Under the pieces are notes generated by a model. It had not been told where the DNA came from and searched no databases. It saw only the letters and a list, made by a program, of their open reading frames with translations. Of a stretch of DNA of 64,000 bases, positions 56,352 through 64,000 are shown piece by piece. Position numbers and translations under genes: made by a program. The DNA is from Cellulomonas humilata (GTDB lineage: Bacteria > Actinomycetota > Actinomycetes > Actinomycetales > Cellulomonadaceae). The stretch spans positions 1 through 64,000 of the forward strand of contig NZ_JAUSVB010000006.1 of NCBI RefSeq assembly GCF_030814415.1, read 5' to 3'. Positions within the stretch are counted from its first letter, which is position 1. The number at the start of each line of letters is the position of its first letter.

Positions 56352-57824
56352 GTGCACCAGCTGCTCTCCGCCACGTCCGCCGACCGCTACGTGGAGGCGA
56401 TGCGCGAGACCGTCGACCGGCTCGCCGGCCGGCTGCGCGACACCGCGCAACCGTTCTCGGGGGCCAGCCGGGCGCAGCTCCAGGAGCTGGTCGACGCGGT
56501 CGACCTCGACGCCGACGGTCTGGGCACGCGCTCGGCGCTGCGGGAGGCCGACGACCTCGTCGGCGAGCACGCGGTCTGGTTCCATCACCCGGCCTACGCG
56601 GCCCACCTCAACTGCCCGGTGGCGGTGCCGGCCGTGGTCGCCGAGGCGATCGTCGCGGCGGTCAACCCGTCCCTCGACACCTACGACCAGTCGACGATCG
56701 GCACGCTCATGGAGCGCAAGCTGGTCGACTGGACGTGCGGGCGGATCGGGTTCGCCGCCGGGGACGGGGTGTTCACGTCGGGCGGCACGCAGTCGAACCT
56801 GCAGGCGCTGCTGCTGGCGCGCGAGACGGCGATCGCGGCCCGGGTGGCCGCGGGGGACAGCCGTGCCGACGCCGCGCGCCGGCTCGTCATCGTCGCCACC
56901 GCGTCCAGCCACTTCAGCGTGCAGAAGTCCGCGCGCCTGCTGGGGCTCGGTGACGACGCGGTCCTGCTCGTGCGGACCGACGCCCGCGGCCGGATGGACC
57001 CCGCCGCGCTGGCGGGGGCGCTGGACACGCTCGCGGCGATCGACCGGGTGGCCATGTGCGTCGTCGCGACCGCCGGGACGACCGACCGCGGCTGCCTCGA
57101 CCCGCTGGCCCTGATCGCGGACGAGTGCGACCGCGCGGGCGTCTGGCTCCACGTCGACGCCGCCTACGGGTGCGGGCTGCTGGTCTCACCGACGCGGCGG
57201 CACCTGCTGGACGGCATCGAGCGCGCGCGGTCGGTCACGGTCGACTTCCACAAGAGCTTCTTCCAGCCGGTGTCGTCGAGCGCGGTGCTCGTGTCCCGGC
57301 CGGAGGACCTGCGGCACGTCACCTGGCACGCGGACTACCTCAACCCCGCGGACGCCGAGGAGCCCAACCAGGTGGACAAGTCGCTGCAGACGACCCGCCG
57401 GTTCGACGCGCTCAAGCTGTGGACCACGCTGCGCGCGCTGGGCGCCGACGGCATCGGGGAGATGTTCGACGCGGTCCTGGACCTTGCCGCGCGGGTGCAC
57501 GACGAGATCGAGCGCGACGTCGACCTCGAGCTGGTCGGTCGCACGGAGCTCAGCACCGTCCTGTTCCGCTACCAGCCGGTCGACGTCACGGACGCGCAGG
57601 CCGACCGCCTGGTGCCGCTGGTGCGGCGCGTGCTGTTCGAGTCGGGGCGCGCGGCCGTCGCCAAGACCGTGGTGGACGGGCGGCCGTGCCTCAAGCTCAC
57701 GCTGCTCAACCCCGAGACGACGCTCGACGACGTACGCGCGGTGCTCGACCTGGTCCGCGGCGCGGGTGCGGCGCTGGTCGAGGGCGACGACCTGGTCACT
57801 GCAGCGGAGGTGGGTGCGCTGTGA
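56352..57824 (+). CDS. PLP-dependent lysine/diamine decarboxylase (DesA-like)
   Basis: A 490-residue group II PLP decarboxylase, first gene of the siderophore operon. The PLP lysine is K301 in VTVDFHKSFFQP, preceded by the cofactor-binding HVDAAYG, and TSGGTQSNLQALL binds the phosphate. In desferrioxamine-type operons this enzyme makes cadaverine from lysine; a diaminobutyrate- or ornithine-specific enzyme cannot be excluded. GTG 56352 follows AGAAGGGG. Its stop overlaps the next start (GTGA). Confidence 0.9.
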   Translation: MHQLLSATSADRYVEAMRETVDRLAGRLRDTAQPFSGASRAQLQELVDAVDLDADGLGTRSALREADDLVGEHAVWFHHPAYAAHLNCPVAVPAVVAEAIVAAVNPSLDTYDQSTIGTLMERKLVDWTCGRIGFAAGDGVFTSGGTQSNLQALLLARETAIAARVAAGDSRADAARRLVIVATASSHFSVQKSARLLGLGDDAVLLVRTDARGRMDPAALAGALDTLAAIDRVAMCVVATAGTTDRGCLDPLALIADECDRAGVWLHVDAAYGCGLLVSPTRRHLLDGIERARSVTVDFHKSFFQPVSSSAVLVSRPEDLRHVTWHADYLNPADAEEPNQVDKSLQTTRRFDALKLWTTLRALGADGIGEMFDAVLDLAARVHDEIERDVDLELVGRTELSTVLFRYQPVDVTDAQADRLVPLVRRVLFESGRAAVAKTVVDGRPCLKLTLLNPETTLDDVRAVLDLVRGAGAALVEGDDLVTAAEVGAL

Positions 57825-59086
57825 CTGTCCACGAGAGGGTCCACGACGTCGTCGGCATCGGCATCGGGCCGTTCAACCTCGGGCTCGCCGCCCTGAGCGC
57901 TCCGCTGGACGAGCTCGACGCGGTGTTCCTCGACGCGGCCGACGAGTTCCGCTGGCACCCCGGGATGATGATCGAGGGCGCCACGATCCAGGTCCCGTTC
58001 CTCGCGGACCTGGTCTCGATGGCCGACCCCACCTCGCCGTACTCGTTCCTCAACCACCTCAAGGCGACCGGGCGGCTCTACCCGTTCTACATCCGCGAGA
58101 GCTTCTACCCGCTGCGTGCGGAGTACGACCGCTACTGCCGGTGGGTCGCCGCGCAGCTGCCGTCGCTGCGGTGGGGTCGTCGGGTCGTCGGCCTCGAGCA
58201 GGAGGGCGACCACTACGTCGTCACGACGGACCGGGGCGAGACGTACCGCGGCCGGCACGTGGTGCTCGGCGTCGGCACGCAGCCCGTGCAGCCGGAGACG
58301 GTCCGGGGGCCCGTGGTGCACAGCGCCGACTACCTCACGCACCGGGACGCCCTGCGCGCCGCCGGGTCGGTGACGGTCGTCGGCAGCGGGCAGTCCGCGG
58401 CGGAGATCTACCGCGACCTGCTGGGCACCACCGACCGGCTCGACTGGGTCACGCGGTCGCCGCGGTTCTTCCCGATGGAGTACACGAAGCTCACGCTGGA
58501 GCTGACCTCGCCGGAGTACACCGACCACTTCCACGCGCTCCCGGCGGACGTGCGCAAGCGGCTCGGACGCGAGCAGCGTTCCCTCTACAAGGGCATCAGC
58601 GGGGACCTGGTCGACGACATCTTCGACACCCTCTACCGGCTGAGCCTCGACGGACCGGTGCCGACGACCCTGCTCACCGACACCGAGCTGCTGGGCGCGG
58701 ACTGGTACGGCGGTGCGTTCACGGTGACCCTGCGCCACGCCCAGCTGGACGAGGTCTACGAGCGCCGGACCGACGCGCTGGTGCTGGCCACCGGCTACGC
58801 CGCTCAGGTGCCCGACTTCGTGCTGGGCATCCGGCACCTGCTCGACTGGGACGACACCGGGCGGTTCGCGGTCGCGCGGGACTACTCGGTCGACGGCGGG
58901 CGCGGCCGCGTGTTCGTGCAGAACGCCGAGGAGCACACCCACGGGCTGACCGCTCCGGACCTCGGCTTCGGGGCGTGGCGGAACTCGTCGATCCTCGCGT
59001 CGATCACGGGCCGTGAGGTCTACCCGGTCGAGCGCCGGATCGCGTTCCAGGAGTTCGGGGTGCCGGCGGGGGTGACGGTCCGATGA
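57821..59086 (+). CDS. Flavin-dependent N-hydroxylating monooxygenase (DesB-like)
   Basis: A 421-residue monooxygenase of the IucD/SidA/DesB family that hydroxylates a terminal amine. FAD site: GIGIGPFNLGLAAL. NADPH site: VVGSGQSAAEIYRDLL. C-terminal motif: LVLATGYAAQVPDF. HPGMMIEGATIQVPFLADLV is the signature after the FAD site. With DesA it would produce N-hydroxycadaverine. GTG 57821 behind GGAGGTG, within the preceding stop; it overlaps the next gene by ATGA. Confidence 0.93.
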   Translation: MTVHERVHDVVGIGIGPFNLGLAALSAPLDELDAVFLDAADEFRWHPGMMIEGATIQVPFLADLVSMADPTSPYSFLNHLKATGRLYPFYIRESFYPLRAEYDRYCRWVAAQLPSLRWGRRVVGLEQEGDHYVVTTDRGETYRGRHVVLGVGTQPVQPETVRGPVVHSADYLTHRDALRAAGSVTVVGSGQSAAEIYRDLLGTTDRLDWVTRSPRFFPMEYTKLTLELTSPEYTDHFHALPADVRKRLGREQRSLYKGISGDLVDDIFDTLYRLSLDGPVPTTLLTDTELLGADWYGGAFTVTLRHAQLDEVYERRTDALVLATGYAAQVPDFVLGIRHLLDWDDTGRFAVARDYSVDGGRGRVFVQNAEEHTHGLTAPDLGFGAWRNSSILASITGREVYPVERRIAFQEFGVPAGVTVR

Positions 59087-59619
59087 GCATCGCGATCCTG
59101 CCGCTGGACCGGGGGTACGCCTCGCTCGTGCACGGGTGGTTCACGCATCCCGCGTCCGCGTTCTGGCAGATGGGCGGGCTGTCGCTCGACGACGTCCGCG
59201 CGTACCTCGCCGCGGTCGCAGCCGACCCCCGGCAGGACGCGTGGCTCGGGTTCGTCGACGACGAGCCGACGTTCCTCGTCGAGACCTACGAGCCGACCAC
59301 GGTGCTGCTCGCGGGCGTGCCCGAGGTCCGGACCGGCGACCTGGGGATGCACCTGCTGGTCGCACCGCCGACCGGTGCGCCCGTCCACGGGCTGACCTCC
59401 GACGTCATGCGGGCGACCGTTGCGTTCTGCTTCGACGAGCTGCTGGCCACGCGGGTCGTCGTCGAGCCCGACGTGCGCAACGTGCGGGTCGCGGCGAAGA
59501 ACGCCGAGGTCGGGTTCCGTGTGCTGCGCGAGATCGACCTGCCCGGCAAGCGCGCCTCGTTGGCCGTGTGCACGCCTGAGGACTTCTCCGCCGCCGTGAC
59601 CGCCGGGAGCCGACGATGA
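59083..59619 (+). CDS. Siderophore acyltransferase 1 (DesC/IucB-like GNAT)
   Basis: A 178-residue acyl-CoA-dependent transferase that would acylate the hydroxylamine to form a hydroxamate. It has HGWFTHPASAFWQMGG, typical of IucB/DesC proteins, GDLGMHLLVAPP, and the strand RVVVEPDVRNVRVAAKNAEV followed by GFRVLREIDLPGKRA. Coupled by ATGA overlaps on both sides. A second protein of the same family is encoded at 63373. Confidence 0.9.
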   Translation: MSIAILPLDRGYASLVHGWFTHPASAFWQMGGLSLDDVRAYLAAVAADPRQDAWLGFVDDEPTFLVETYEPTTVLLAGVPEVRTGDLGMHLLVAPPTGAPVHGLTSDVMRATVAFCFDELLATRVVVEPDVRNVRVAAKNAEVGFRVLREIDLPGKRASLAVCTPEDFSAAVTAGSRR

Positions 59620-61370
59620 CCGAGCTGCTCACCCGACCGGCCCTCGCGCCGCACCTCAACCCCACGGCGATGGCCGTCGCGCACCGCCACCTGGTCACCA
59701 AGGCGCTGTCGGAGTTCGCGCACGAGCGCCTGCTCGCTCCCGTGCCCGACGGCGAGGGGTACCGCGTGACCCTCGGGGGCGTCGACTACCGGTTCCGTGC
59801 CCGCCGGCTGGCGCTCGAGCACTGGGCTATTGACGAGGCCTCGCTGACGCGGACGGTCGACGGGGTCGAGGCGGAACTCGACGCCCTCGCGCTGGTGCTC
59901 GAGCTGCAGCCGTTGCTGCAGATCCCCGACGCGCTGCTCGCGGTGTACCTGGAGGAGCTGTCGTCCACGCTGGCCAGCGCCGCGTTCAAGGCCCACCACG
60001 GCGGGCCGTCGGCGTCGGACCTCCTGCACGCCGACCTGCCGACCGTCGAGCGCGCGATGACCGAGGGCCACCCGTCGTTCGTCGCCAACAACGGCCGGAT
60101 CGGCTTCGGGGTCGACGAGCACGCCGCGTACTCGCCCGAGGCCGGTGCGCCGATCCGCCCGCTGTGGCTCGGGGTGCGCACGGCGGCGAGCCACCTCGCG
60201 ATGGGGTCCGGTCTCGACGAGGACGCGTTCTACCTCGACGAGCTCGGAGCGCGGACCCTGGACCGGTTCGAGGCGGTGCTGCTCTCGGAAGGCGAGGACC
60301 CCGCCGACTACCGGTACCTGCCCGTGCACCCGTGGCAGTGGGAGCACCGGGTGGCGGTGACGTTCGCGCCCGACGTCGCGCGTCGCGACCTGGTGCCGCT
60401 GGGCACCGCCGACGACGACTACGCGGCCCAGCAGTCGATCAGGACGCTGTTCAACACCACGCGGCCCGACCGGCACTACGTCAAGGTGGCGCTGGCCATC
60501 CAGAACATGGGGTTCCTGCGCGGCCTGTCGCCGGCGTACATGCGGGCGACCCCGGCCATCAACGACTGGGTCTTCGAGCTGGTCAGCGAAGACCCGACGC
60601 TGGCCGCGTGCGGCTTCCAGGTGCTCCGGGAGCGGGTGTCCGTCGGCTACACCGGGGACGTCTACCACCGGACGCCGGCACCCAGCGCGCACCGCAAGAT
60701 GCTCGCCGCCCTGTGGCGCGAGAGCCCCGTGCCGCTGGTGGGGCCGACCGAGAGCCTGGCGACGATGGCCGCGCTGCTGCACCGGGACGCCGACGGCGAC
60801 GCGTTCGTCACGGCCTGCGTGCGGGCGTCGGGGCTGGCCCCCGAGGACTGGGTCCGCCGGTATCTGCGTGCCTACCTGCGCCCGCTGGTGCACTGTCTTC
60901 TGGTGCACGAGCTGGCGTTCATGCCGCACGGCGAGAACCTCATCCTGGTGCTCGACGGGCATGCGGTCTCGCGTGTGCTCATGAAGGACATCGGGGAGGA
61001 GGTCGCCGTGCTCGGTGCTCGCCCGCTGCCCGACAGCGTCGCGCGCGTCCGGCAGGTGGTGCCCGCCGACGAGCAGGCGCTGGCCATCTTCACCGACGTC
61101 TTCGACGGGGTGTTCCGGCACCTCGCGGCGATCCTCGACACGGACGGTGTGCTGCCCGAGGGCGAGTTCTGGGCGCTCGTGCGCGAGTGCGTCGACGAGC
61201 ACGCGGCCGACCACCCCGGGCTCCAGACCGCCGTCGACCTGCGCGCCGAGCGGTTCGCGCACTCCTGCCTCAACCGGCTGCAGCTGCGCAACACCCTGCA
61301 GATGGTGGATCTGACCGACCAGTCGTCGTCGCTCATCTACGCGGGCACGCTCGCCAACCCCATCGCATGA
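59616..61370 (+). CDS. NRPS-independent siderophore synthetase (DesD-like, IucA/IucC family)
   Basis: A 584-residue ATP-dependent synthetase that joins hydroxamate building blocks. Conserved blocks: GHPSFVANNGRIGFGVDE (substrate/ATP region), PVHPWQWEH, the TRPDRHYVKVALAIQNMGFL segment with RHYVK, and the C-terminal HELAFMPHGENLILVLDG and LQLRNTLQMV. Length fits DesD. It overlaps both neighbours by ATGA. With upstream genes it would make linear or cyclic desferrioxamine-like trihydroxamates. Confidence 0.94.
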   Translation: MTELLTRPALAPHLNPTAMAVAHRHLVTKALSEFAHERLLAPVPDGEGYRVTLGGVDYRFRARRLALEHWAIDEASLTRTVDGVEAELDALALVLELQPLLQIPDALLAVYLEELSSTLASAAFKAHHGGPSASDLLHADLPTVERAMTEGHPSFVANNGRIGFGVDEHAAYSPEAGAPIRPLWLGVRTAASHLAMGSGLDEDAFYLDELGARTLDRFEAVLLSEGEDPADYRYLPVHPWQWEHRVAVTFAPDVARRDLVPLGTADDDYAAQQSIRTLFNTTRPDRHYVKVALAIQNMGFLRGLSPAYMRATPAINDWVFELVSEDPTLAACGFQVLRERVSVGYTGDVYHRTPAPSAHRKMLAALWRESPVPLVGPTESLATMAALLHRDADGDAFVTACVRASGLAPEDWVRRYLRAYLRPLVHCLLVHELAFMPHGENLILVLDGHAVSRVLMKDIGEEVAVLGARPLPDSVARVRQVVPADEQALAIFTDVFDGVFRHLAAILDTDGVLPEGEFWALVRECVDEHAADHPGLQTAVDLRAERFAHSCLNRLQLRNTLQMVDLTDQSSSLIYAGTLANPIA

Positions 61371-63376
61371 CCGTCTTCCGCGACGCCCTCGGCGTGCCCC
61401 ACGTGCGGGCGACGGACCATTTGTCGCTCGCGTTCGAGCAGGGACGGGTCACCGCGCGCGACCGCGGGTGGCAGATCGAGGTCGACCGGTGGCGTTCTGC
61501 AGGGCGGTTGGCTGAGCGGATCGGGGCCGACGGAGTCGAGTGGGACCAGTTCGCGCGGCGTGCGCGCCTGGCGGACACCGCCCAGCGGGCCTACGCACGG
61601 CTCGCCGACGAGGACCGCGCGTTCGTCGACGCCTACGTGGCGGGCGTGAACGCAGGGTTGGACGAGGACGTCCTCGACGCCTCTGTCCCTCACGAGCCCT
61701 GGTCCACGTGGGTCCCGCTCGGGATCATGCTCGTCAACCACGCGCTGTTCTCGATGTTCCCCCGGCTGCTGTGGAACGAGCACGTCCGGCTGACGCTCGG
61801 CGAGGACGCCATCGACCTGTTCGACTCGGCCGAGACCGCGTCGTCCGGCTCGAACGCATGGGCGCTGCACGGGTCGCGGACGGCGTCCGGCCTGCCGCTG
61901 CTGGCGGGCGACCCGCACCGGATGATCGAGATCCCCGGGGTGTACCAGCAGGTCAGGCTGGCGTGCGACGAGTTCGACGTGCTCGGGCTCGCATTCCCCG
62001 GGGTGCCGGGCGTGCAGCACTTCGGGCACACCGGGACGGCGGCATGGGGGATCACCAACGCGATCGCGCACCACGTCGAGGTGTTCCGGGAGCGACTCTC
62101 GCCGGACGGGCGCTCCGCGCTCGGGCCGGACGGGTGGGCGCCCGTGGCCCGGCACGTCGAGACGATCCGGGTCCGCGGCGGCGCCGACGTCGACGTCGAC
62201 GTGGTCGAGACCGAGCGCGGTCCGCTCGTCCTCGACGGGATCAGCGTCCGGTTCCCTGCCCGCGTCGCCTCCGACGTCGGGTTCTCCTGCCTGCTGCCGC
62301 TGCTCCGGTCACGGTCGGCGCAGGACGTCATCGACGCCCTGCGGGGGTGGGTCGACCCCGTGAACCGGGTGCTCACGGCGGACGCCGACGGGACCGTGCT
62401 GAGCGTCGACGCGGGTCTCGTCGTGACCCGGTCCCCGCGGGACCGCCGGCTGCCGCACGACGCCTGGTCGGAGGCCGCGCGGCCGACCGGGTGGCACCCG
62501 CTGGCCGAGCCGGCACCGGTGCTCGGTGTCGCGGTCGACGCCAACGAGAAGCCCGCCGCCGCGTCGAGGGACCACGGCCGCGCGTATGTGGCGCCGTACC
62601 GGGCCCGACGGATCCGGGACCTGCTCGACACGGGGGGCACGTTCGGGCCCGCGGACATGGCGGCGATCCACGGCGACACCCTGCTCGGCAGCGCCGATGA
62701 ACTGCTGGGGTGGGTGGGTCTGGCCGACGCGCTGTCACCGGAGGCCGCGGCGCTGCGGGACCGACTGCTCGCGTGGGACCGGCACATGGATGCCGAGAGC
62801 GCCGACGCCGGGGCTTTCGCCGCCTGGCGGACCGAGGTCGCCGTGCTGCTCACCGCTCATCCGGCCCTCGCGCCCCTGCACGCCCCGCACGGCCGCGGTG
62901 CCCTGCTCGACCTCTGGCTGGGCGTCGGACCGCGGGTGGCCGACTCGCTGCCGCGGCTCCTCGGCGCCGCTGCGGTCGGGATCGACGGTGTGGCCGTGGC
63001 GAGCGAAGCGCTGGAACGAGCGGCCGTCGACTCCGACGTCAGCGCCCGGTGGGGGAGCCGCCACCGCCTCCAGCCCGTCCCGACCCTGCTCGGCTACCCC
63101 GGACCGGCTGTGGAGGCTGTCCCGCTGTCCGGCGACACCGACTGCGTCCGCTGCACCGCGAGCGTCCCAGGCGTGAGCGACCGGTCGTGGCGCGGGTCCG
63201 TCGCGCGGTGGGTCTGGGATCTCGGCGACCGCCGCCGCAGCCGGTGGGGAGTGCCGTTCGGGGCGTCCGGAGACGCGGCGAGCGCGCACGCGACCGACCA
63301 GCTGGGGACGTGGGTGGCCGCCGAGACCGTCGAGGTCGTCACCGACTGGGACCTGCTCGAGGAGGAGACTCGATGA
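61367..63376 (+). CDS. Penicillin-acylase-family amidase within the siderophore operon
   Basis: A 669-residue Ntn-hydrolase precursor. The self-cleavage and nucleophile site is ETASSGSNAWALHGS, where the Ser of SNAW would become the N-terminus of the beta chain; GLPLLAGDPHRMIEIPGVYQ follows as in penicillin acylases. No N-terminal signal peptide is seen, so it is probably cytoplasmic, unlike periplasmic penicillin acylases. Translationally coupled (ATGA) to the synthetase and to the second acyltransferase. It may trim or exchange acyl groups on the siderophore; that role is inference. Confidence 0.88.
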   Translation: MTVFRDALGVPHVRATDHLSLAFEQGRVTARDRGWQIEVDRWRSAGRLAERIGADGVEWDQFARRARLADTAQRAYARLADEDRAFVDAYVAGVNAGLDEDVLDASVPHEPWSTWVPLGIMLVNHALFSMFPRLLWNEHVRLTLGEDAIDLFDSAETASSGSNAWALHGSRTASGLPLLAGDPHRMIEIPGVYQQVRLACDEFDVLGLAFPGVPGVQHFGHTGTAAWGITNAIAHHVEVFRERLSPDGRSALGPDGWAPVARHVETIRVRGGADVDVDVVETERGPLVLDGISVRFPARVASDVGFSCLLPLLRSRSAQDVIDALRGWVDPVNRVLTADADGTVLSVDAGLVVTRSPRDRRLPHDAWSEAARPTGWHPLAEPAPVLGVAVDANEKPAAASRDHGRAYVAPYRARRIRDLLDTGGTFGPADMAAIHGDTLLGSADELLGWVGLADALSPEAAALRDRLLAWDRHMDAESADAGAFAAWRTEVAVLLTAHPALAPLHAPHGRGALLDLWLGVGPRVADSLPRLLGAAAVGIDGVAVASEALERAAVDSDVSARWGSRHRLQPVPTLLGYPGPAVEAVPLSGDTDCVRCTASVPGVSDRSWRGSVARWVWDLGDRRRSRWGVPFGASGDAASAHATDQLGTWVAAETVEVVTDWDLLEEETR

Positions 63377-63951
63377 GCGTGACCCTGGCCGCCGGAGCGC
63401 GCGGCGCCGTCGTGGACGAGCGGTTCGTCGACGGGCTCGGTCTTCTCGCGACCTGCGTCCTCGACCCCGACGCCGACCTCGACACGATCCACGCCTGGGT
63501 CACCGCGCCGGGCACCAGGTTCTGGGGCCTCGCGGAGCTGAGCCGCGAGGAGCTGCGCGACACGTACGCCTTCGTCGACAGCCTGCCGACGCACCACGCC
63601 TACCTGCTCCGTTGCGGCGGCGAACCCGTCGCGCTCCTGCAGGTGTACGACCCCGCGGACGACCCGCTGGGCGAGTGCTACGACGTGCAGCCGGGCGACG
63701 TCGGCATCCACCTGCTCGTCGGAGCGCGTGTCCGCCCCGGGTCCTCCGCTCGCCTGTTCGGCGCGCTCGTCGCGTTCCTGCGCGACCTGCCGGGAGCCCG
63801 CCGCATCGTCGCCGAGCCCGACGTTCGCAACGACCGCGCCCTCACCCGCATGACCCGCACCGGCTTCGTCGCCGGCCCCGTCATCGAGCTGCCGCACAAG
63901 CGCGCGCAGCTCGCGTTCCTCACCCTGTCGCCCAGCCTGGAGTCCCGATGA
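63373..63951 (+). CDS. Siderophore acyltransferase 2 (DesC/IucB-like GNAT)
   Basis: A 192-residue paralogue of the enzyme at 59083. GDVGIHLLVGARVRPGSSAR, RRIVAEPDVRNDRALTRMTR and GFVAGPVIELPHKRAQLAF correspond to the matching blocks there. The FWGLAELSREELRDTYAFVD segment replaces the FWQMGG region. A second acyltransferase suggests two different acyl groups or two chain positions. It overlaps both neighbouring genes by ATGA. Confidence 0.88.
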   Translation: MSVTLAAGARGAVVDERFVDGLGLLATCVLDPDADLDTIHAWVTAPGTRFWGLAELSREELRDTYAFVDSLPTHHAYLLRCGGEPVALLQVYDPADDPLGECYDVQPGDVGIHLLVGARVRPGSSARLFGALVAFLRDLPGARRIVAEPDVRNDRALTRMTRTGFVAGPVIELPHKRAQLAFLTLSPSLESR

Positions 63952-64000
63952 GCAGCATCACCGTCACGCACGCCCCCAGCGGCCTGGTGCACGCGAACGT
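63948..64000 (+). CDS. 5' end of the next gene in the siderophore operon
   Basis: An ATG within the preceding stop (ATGA) opens a frame that runs off the right edge; only 17 full codons are visible (MSSITVTHAPSGLVHAN). The overlap shows that the operon continues. A second synthetase, transporter or binding protein is possible, but nothing can be assigned. Confidence 0.6.
   Translation, partial: MSSITVTHAPSGLVHAN

Overview
The window is about 64 kb of very GC-rich DNA with dense, strongly GC3-biased genes, ATGA/GTGA start-stop overlaps and frequent GTG starts. The gene content points to a cellulose-degrading actinomycete close to Cellulomonas: a GH9 endoglucanase, a cellobiose phosphorylase that matches the known Cellulomonas enzymes very closely (from memory), CelR-like operators, LAXTG cell-wall sorting signals and DtxR-type iron boxes. 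I saw no insertion sequence, prophage, CRISPR array or rRNA. One tRNA-Gly(CCC) gene is present. The first ~165 bases are nearly pure G/C homopolymers and are probably low-quality or contig-end sequence.

Layout. 0-2.7 kb: a truncated lipoprotein-like (sortase?) gene, a secreted DUF4397 protein, and a divergent hydrolase/WYL-regulator pair sharing an operator. 2.8-8.9 kb: a CelR-box-driven operon of a membrane-anchored GH9 cellulase and two half ABC exporters. 9-11 kb: a trypsin-like protease, a small protein resembling the protease N-terminus, and an XRE regulator/membrane protein operon with two identical operators. 11-18.7 kb: iron-box heme oxygenase, a diguanylate cyclase, an NHL/thioredoxin protein, an RNA/DNA methylase, a TetR and a GAF-type regulator. 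18.9-24.2 kb: a DinB-like protein, a DnaA-box cluster, an uncharacterised protein, and a transglutaminase with an ATP-grasp/alpha-E fusion. 24.3-28 kb: a complete Asp23/AmaP envelope-stress locus with an ECF sigma factor, a perfect CRP-type site and an ECF-type promoter. 28-32.2 kb: small enzymes, a K+ channel and a Tat-exported glycosidase-like protein behind paired operators.

32.6-38.5 kb: a surface operon with a large DUF11/GEVED protein, three TasA-like proteins, a SipW-type signal peptidase and an LARTG-anchored protein. 38.6-42.4 kb: tRNA-Gly, an aldose-1-epimerase-like protein and cellobiose phosphorylase. 42.5-48 kb: a two-component system, dCTP deaminase, a second copy of the uncharacterised family, a PVV-repeat exported protein and a 93-residue LADTG mini-protein. 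48-56 kb: Nudix, SoxR with its box, an MBL/VOC/ABC operon opposite a MarR regulator, ThrE, and an ABC exporter. 56.3-64 kb: an iron-box-controlled NIS siderophore operon (desA-, desB-, desC-, desD-like) that also carries a penicillin-acylase-family gene and a second acyltransferase and runs off the end.

How the parts fit. Two CelR-like boxes tie extracellular cellulose attack (GH9) to intracellular phosphorolysis of cellobiose. Two DtxR/IdeR-like boxes tie heme-iron recovery to siderophore synthesis, and the second may also serve a divergent exporter. The TasA/SipW operon and the two LAXTG proteins suggest cell-surface or matrix structures. The best candidates for something undescribed are the siderophore operon with its extra acylase and acyltransferase, the anchored-cellulase/exporter operon, the SipW operon ending in a sortase substrate, and the protease with a stand-alone copy of its own N-terminal module.
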